Assembly: GCA_037126765.1 (NCBI GenBank) | Contig: JBBCBC010000001.1 | Coordinates: forward strand, 19,858,622 to 19,922,621 | Reading direction: 5' to 3' | Source of the DNA: Stenogyne calaminthoides | Lineage: Eukaryota; Streptophyta; Magnoliopsida; Lamiales; Lamiaceae | Length of the DNA stretch: 64,000 bases | Part shown: piece by piece, positions 59,258 to 64,000 of the stretch | How the letters are laid out: every line of letters starts with the position of its first letter | Numbering within the stretch: the stretch's first letter is position 1 | Program-made: the position numbers and the translations under genes | The notes under the pieces: model-generated | The model's database searches: none | The model's input: only the letters and a program-made list of their open reading frames with translations | Told to the model about the DNA's origin: nothing

Positions 59258-61307
59258 TATATAGGAGATATAGGAGATACTTATACTTTCTCTTTCTCTC
59301 TACCTTTTTATTTTTTAACACATCTCACCAACCAACAATACATTTAATACTAGATTAACTAAAATTTGTGTCATTTTCAAATGTAAAGTTTAGCCCAGGA
59401 CGGAAGAAGTGTTATATTTAATTAGACTGAGATAAACATAGATTTGCTCTTACTTCAATTGGGCCCCACTAGTGGACGGATGAGATTAATTGCCCGCATT
59501 AATCAGTTCTTGGACCGGGTATTGAGTCATTAAAACAAGTTACTATGTTTAGGACATTAAATTTTTGCCCTTTTTTTTCATTTTGCTTTTATGTATCTAC
59601 TAATTTCCCGAGATAATTATTAATAATAAGATGTTTAAGTAAGGGCACAAGATGAAAAAAAAAATTAATGATATCTTAAAATATTGTAATTGATCTATCT
59701 TTGTGAGCAGAAGAAAATAGAAACAAGTCTAACTTTGTGGGAAGGGGAAAATATTTAATACTCTTAAATGAAATAATTAATATTGTTGAATTAATACTCT
59801 CTCTGGGAGAGATTTGAATAAATTTTCACACAAATTAATTAGATATATTATGTGGTGTTCGGTTCTAAATTTCTCAATGTTAATGGTAATGGGATGAAGA
59901 TGGAGTAATTATGATGGATAATGAGAATACAAGATGTTCAATTCAACTTTATCATACTTTAGGTGATCTCATTTTGATTAACTATGTCCCTTTATATAAT
60001 CATTTATCTGTAATCATTATATTATTTCTACATCAACAATCATTTTCTGACCTTTTTATTCAAAAATTAGAGAACAACACTATCAACGTAATCATCATTG
60101 AGACAGTTGTTCCTCCAACATAACTCTTTCATTATAAGGGCATAGAGGGAAAATAGATTTTCATTATCATTCTCACCGGAGAACTTGAACAAAGCACCCC
60201 CTAAATGTTATTGGAATTGTATTTTTTTTCCTTACATCGTCCTTAGATATATTAAAAAAAGTAGGTCCAGAGAGTAACATTTAAATCAAGAAAAATAAAG
60301 GTTTGAGCTAGTTTTTCCTGACACATTTTAATCCGGGACATTTTACTATGAATTGTTTACCCCGAAGCCTAGGTTAATGAGTTATGGCAAACTTAAAATT
60401 TTTAATTTTAATATAATTATATGATAATTTTTTAATATCATTATATGAGGTCTTGGTAGAGTTGTTTTAATCCCGAGCAAAGTCACTTGATAAACACGCT
60501 GGAGAGGTTTAATCCGACCCTCAAGTCAGGTAATCGAATATAAACCTCAAATCGGAATTAAATTACTCAGTGAATAAGCTCTCGTGTATCAATATCAAAA
60601 TAGTGTATGTGTTTCACGTAATTGGACGTGTGTTTGATGAATGTGTGTGTTTGATGCGTACCTGGTAACATACATCCGAGAAGGTAAGCTAACAACCTTT
60701 GTGATCCTCTCAGGATAGTGCTTCACTTTTCTATAATCGATCCCACGTTTCCCTAGTGCTTTTACCCAGTAGAGATAGTCTCCCTTGTTTTCCGTCAATG
60801 AAGACCCCTCTAAACTAGGTCTCCTTCTTATATGTCAGGTCTCCCACTTCTCCAGGTAAGAATATCCCTTGATTTTCTCTAAATAGTTATTCTTTCTCTT
60901 GGATTGTTACATTTGCTAAAGACCCTCCAAACTAGCCCATGAACCTCTTTCCTCTGGGCTGGGCCCAGGTTTCTCCAAGGTCTACCTCTACTACAACTCA
61001 GCTCAGGCCTACTTCGAGGTAGGTTCGCCAGTATAATATCACGAGGTAGGTAGGCCCCATAATATTTTCATGTCATCAGATTGCACGCCTTCTATTACTT
61101 CACTGGACGTGTTATGTTTGATAACATTAAATTAGTAATCCACTAGAGAGTAATAAGTTTGATATAAAATTAGTATGTCAATTGGTTGGGTGTAATAAAC
61201 ATATATACAATTGGGTTTTTGGGGTAAATACAAAATTACCCTTATTGAAAAATATAAAATCAAACCCACTGTTTTGCCACTATTCATACCGTTGTTGGAA
61301 AATATAA
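59258..61307. other. Intergenic stretch, no gene supported
   Basis: AT-rich up to about 60460. A possible MITE at about 59853-60205 has GTGGTGTTCGGTTCT and, inverted, GGGGGTGCTTTGTTC ends, with an unsupported 70-codon ORF inside. From 60460 to 61075 composition is more balanced, with repeated GGTCTACCTC / GAGGTAGGT words; this may be an old LTR, but no partner, ends or coding were found. Confidence 0.4.
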
Positions 61308-62215
61308 AATCATACCGTCCCACGTTACAAGATGAGCCCGTGTGACAAAATCGAAAAGCTTACGAGCTTCCAAGAGGCAACGGCATTTCTTATACATGGC
61401 AACCAATGTGTTGGCCACCGGAGAAAGCATCTCCATTCTCCACACCACACTTGACGACCAAACCGTGAACCTGAGCCCCAAAACCCAACAACGATTTCAC
61501 GCCACAGAAGCTAAGAACACAAGCATAAGTGACATAATTAGGCTCACCTCCACTCCCTCTCATTTCCCCAAACAACCCAACCACATTATCAGCTGAACCT
61601 TCACATTTTAAGTAGCCATTAAGCATCACATTCCACAACACAGTATCCCTCTGAGGCAATTTATCAAACACCTTCCTTGCATTATCTAAACAACCATTTT
61701 CAGCATAGAATTTAACCAAAGCACTACCGACATACACATCCATCTCAAACCCCAAATCTCGAATCACCCCATGTACATGCCTAACCAAATCAACAGCGTG
61801 TACACCGCCACAAGCTTTAATCAGATAAGGAAAAGTGTACTTATCCGGCCTAGTTCCAAACATAAGCATCTTAAAATAGAACAAAATAGCATAATCATAA
61901 CAACCCATTCGAGTAAATCCCCTAATCATCCAATTCCAAGGGGCGGCAGACCCCAATTGCAGCTGCCAAAATAATTTCTGGGCATCAAAATAATCGTTAC
62001 AGAGGAGATACATACCCAAAACCCTTGTCCCCAAAATTCCCATGCTGTGGAGGCCATTAAACGGTAATCTGGGCGTGTATTTGCTCGATTTGTTGAAGAA
62101 TTAAAGGAACCAGAGAAGGGTCTTTATGTTGTAGAAGTGGTGCAAGATGGGAAGCTAAGATTTTTTTAGTAGAATAAGGGCAAAATTGACCGGCGAAAGT
62201 GACTGTAGAAGTCTT
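61308..62215 (-). pseudogene. Pentatricopeptide repeat protein, frameshifted and truncated (At4g21300-like)
   Basis: PPR proteins bind organellar RNA. The frame from 62215 reads LAPLLQHKDPSLVPLILQQI and EQIHAQITV, then a TTTAA (62057-62061) gives a stop; dropping one T restores the next block. The main frame (61390-62043) has GTRVLGMYLLCNDYFDAQKL, PWNWMIRGFTRMGCYDYAIL, RPDKYTFPYLIKACGGVHAV, FYAENGCLDNARKVF, VLWNVMLNGYLKC and VTYACVLSFCGVKSL, which are successive P, L and S-type PPR units. A second frameshift near 61430 precedes VANTLVAMYKKCRCLLEARK, and homology ends at TWDGMI (61308). A full gene would continue for several hundred residues. Order and wording resemble Arabidopsis At4g21300. 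It is probably a decayed or partial copy. Confidence 0.85.
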
Positions 62216-63005
62216 CTAACTTAATACCTTCGTATCGGAGACATTAATTACTCCTAAAGGGAACAGGAAAATGAGGGGGAAATGGTAGTAATACGTCCGG
62301 GGCGGCGACATTAATTTTGGATCCAGACTAAAATAAGATAGTCATATTCAGCTTAATCAAGTGGGATGTTAATTTAATATGAATCACTGTTAAAGTCATA
62401 TTTATACCTACCAAGTGATGTCTTAGTGGATCGTTCAAAATGAACTAATAAGACCATAGCCCATTTAATATGTATAATTCTTCTTATTTTATCCTTACAC
62501 AAAATGACAAAATATATAAATTTTCATTGAAATTTTGTTAAAAGTATGTTAAATTGAATTATTTTAGTCAATTGAAAAATAATTAATGACTTTAAGAAAG
62601 AGACAAACTTATAATTTGGGAGATACAATAGTAGAAATTAAATATATTAACCCTGCGGAGTGACTACATTTCAAAGAAACAGCTAATATTATTTAAAAAT
62701 ACATAAAATACTAATTAATTGCAGAAACAATTTTATATAAAACTTTGAATATCATTATTCATGAAAATTTTGATACCTTAAATTTAGGGTAATATATTTG
62801 AATATCAAATAACACATTTAATTTTTACTGAATTATATACCGAGAACATGTTCGCCTTTATCAAAATTTATATGAGATCGTCTTTCGAAATGTTATGCGA
62901 TGATGTTATCACTTTTATCAATAATAAAACTATTATTCATGTTTTGCTTATAAAAAAAATTTCCCCTTTAATGTTTATACTTCTTTGGAACCTAATAAAA
63001 AACAA
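62216..63005. other. Intergenic stretch, no gene seen
   Basis: AT-rich, with no exon or repeat structure that I can support. The small ORFs here are not conserved-looking. Confidence 0.4.
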
Positions 63006-63140
63006 GAGACACACTTGTACGAGACCGTCTCACGGTGAGACGGATTGTAATTTGAGCATTGTCGTTTTAACACTTTGGTTAAGATGGGTGTTGATTGTGC
63101 TAAAATATTGTACTCCGTCTCATACGAGTTTTTATAAAAA
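63006..63140. mobile_element. MULE-type MITE
   Basis: Left end ACTTGTACGAGACCGTCTCA and inverted right end AAACTCGTATGAGACGGAGT match the terminal repeats of the MULE at 29377-36840. The 9-bp duplication could not be resolved because both flanks are A-rich. Confidence 0.6.
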
Positions 63141-64000
63141 AAAAAAAAAACTAATGGTATGTTGTTTCCTCATGGTCACCGCAATTTTGTTAAATTATTG
63201 ACAAGAAAAGAACACAATTTGACATACTTAATTGTGTGTGGCTCTGTAGAAATTGAGAATAGCAGGGCTTCCAATGGGTTTGAACTTTGAACCCAATTTA
63301 GATGATTATGTGGATTAAGGTGAAAACATTATTTTGTTATATCTTGGGAGAAGGGGTAGCAAAAACTTTTTTTTTTTTAATGGCGTCTTAAGATTAAAAA
63401 AAATACACATGGCGTAAAAAAAATATTAGTATTCTTTACGTGGCATATTTGAGTTCTTCATATTAATGTTGATTTTAAAAAATTGACTAACCAATTCTTT
63501 GAATATATATAGGAATAATTAACTACTGTAGTATTGACTATATAATTTTCTTTTTCTTTTTTTTTTTTGACAAGAGACTATACAATTTTGAGTAACTAAG
63601 TTAACTAACCAATTCTTTGAATATATATACATTATCATAGGAATACTTACTTAATATTATAATAATTTGTATATAATTATAGTCATTGAAAATTTTGAGT
63701 AACCAATTCTGGACAATGAAGTAGCATCCCCTCTCAATAGTCTCCACATATATATATTTTGCCAAAAGAGTCTTGTTAAAAATTCGAATATTTGAGGCCA
63801 AGGCAATTTATCACGCATGTAGGTAGAGTCTGAGTCACCAACATGAGTGTGAATTTATCAATATATGCGAGAGTTCGACTTTTCCGACCTAAAGCTTCTT
63901 CACCACTATATTCACTAAGGCAAAAAAATGTAGTACATCTCGATCTGCCTACATGAGCTGGCAAACTAAAAGTGTGTTTTGAAACACTTAAAACAGTTTT
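63141..64000. other. Intergenic stretch with a local duplication
   Basis: No gene seen. TAACCAATTCTTTGAATATA occurs at about 63490 and again at about 63605, with a third partial copy (GTAACCAATTCT) near 63700. There are several poly-T tracts. Confidence 0.45.

Noticed and set aside
59911..60123. 70-codon ORF in a possible MITE
   Set aside because: Hydrophobic, AT-driven codons and no family resemblance; the MITE itself is only weakly supported.
60595..60798. 67-codon minus-strand ORF
   Set aside because: No recognisable motif, no partner exons, and it lies in sequence that may be an old LTR.

Overview
This window is nuclear DNA of a flowering plant, almost certainly a eudicot and perhaps an asterid (the species cannot be named from sequence alone). 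The evidence is AT-rich intergenic sequence, short GT-AG introns in plant genes, plant-only families (group III xyloglucan endotransglucosylase/hydrolase, plastid-type anthranilate synthase beta, pentatricopeptide repeat protein), and a dense load of Ty1/copia, Ty3/gypsy, LINE, MULE, Helitron and MITE sequences. No rRNA, tRNA or CRISPR array was seen.

Host genes are few. (1) 3582-6159 (+) is a complete four-exon XTH gene whose splices join into a 332-residue protein with the HDEIDFEFLG catalytic motif. (2) 40381-43037 (-) holds the first five exons of an anthranilate synthase beta gene (plastid glutamine amidotransferase of tryptophan synthesis). All splice sites are clean, but the last exons, with the catalytic His and Glu, were not found. 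(3) 61308-62215 (-) is a pentatricopeptide repeat gene broken by two frameshifts and cut off after about four repeats.

The rest is largely nested transposons whose layers can be resolved by target-site duplications (TSDs). 10073-12757: solo LTR (TSD TGATT) holding a 5'-truncated LINE. 13308-26879: a decayed copia element cut by a gypsy solo LTR (15445-25481), itself cut by a copia element (15922-24108). 27945-38388: a LINE cut by a copia solo LTR (28421-37558, TSD CAGTT), cut by a Mutator-like element (29377-36840, TSD TTAATTAAT), cut by a small copia derivative (32571-35650, TSD GTTTT). 43466-57279: a gypsy solo LTR (TSD TTGAT) cut by a nearly complete SIRE-like copia element (45387-56268, TSD AGTCG), cut inside reverse transcriptase by a solo LTR (47844-49633, TSD CTGTC), which holds a hAT MITE (48579-48785, TSD ATTAGAGA).

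Two things stand out as least explained. The Mutator-like element carries a spliceable five-exon gene (30511-31472) for a Lys/Glu-rich protein of 124 residues, all introns in phase 2, with one intron-exon unit visibly duplicated. The SIRE-like copia family carries an extra ORF downstream of pol. One derivative has lost gag and pol and consists only of LTR, this ORF and LTR, and its start codon comes from the LTR itself. Both need expression or comparative data to show they are more than relics.
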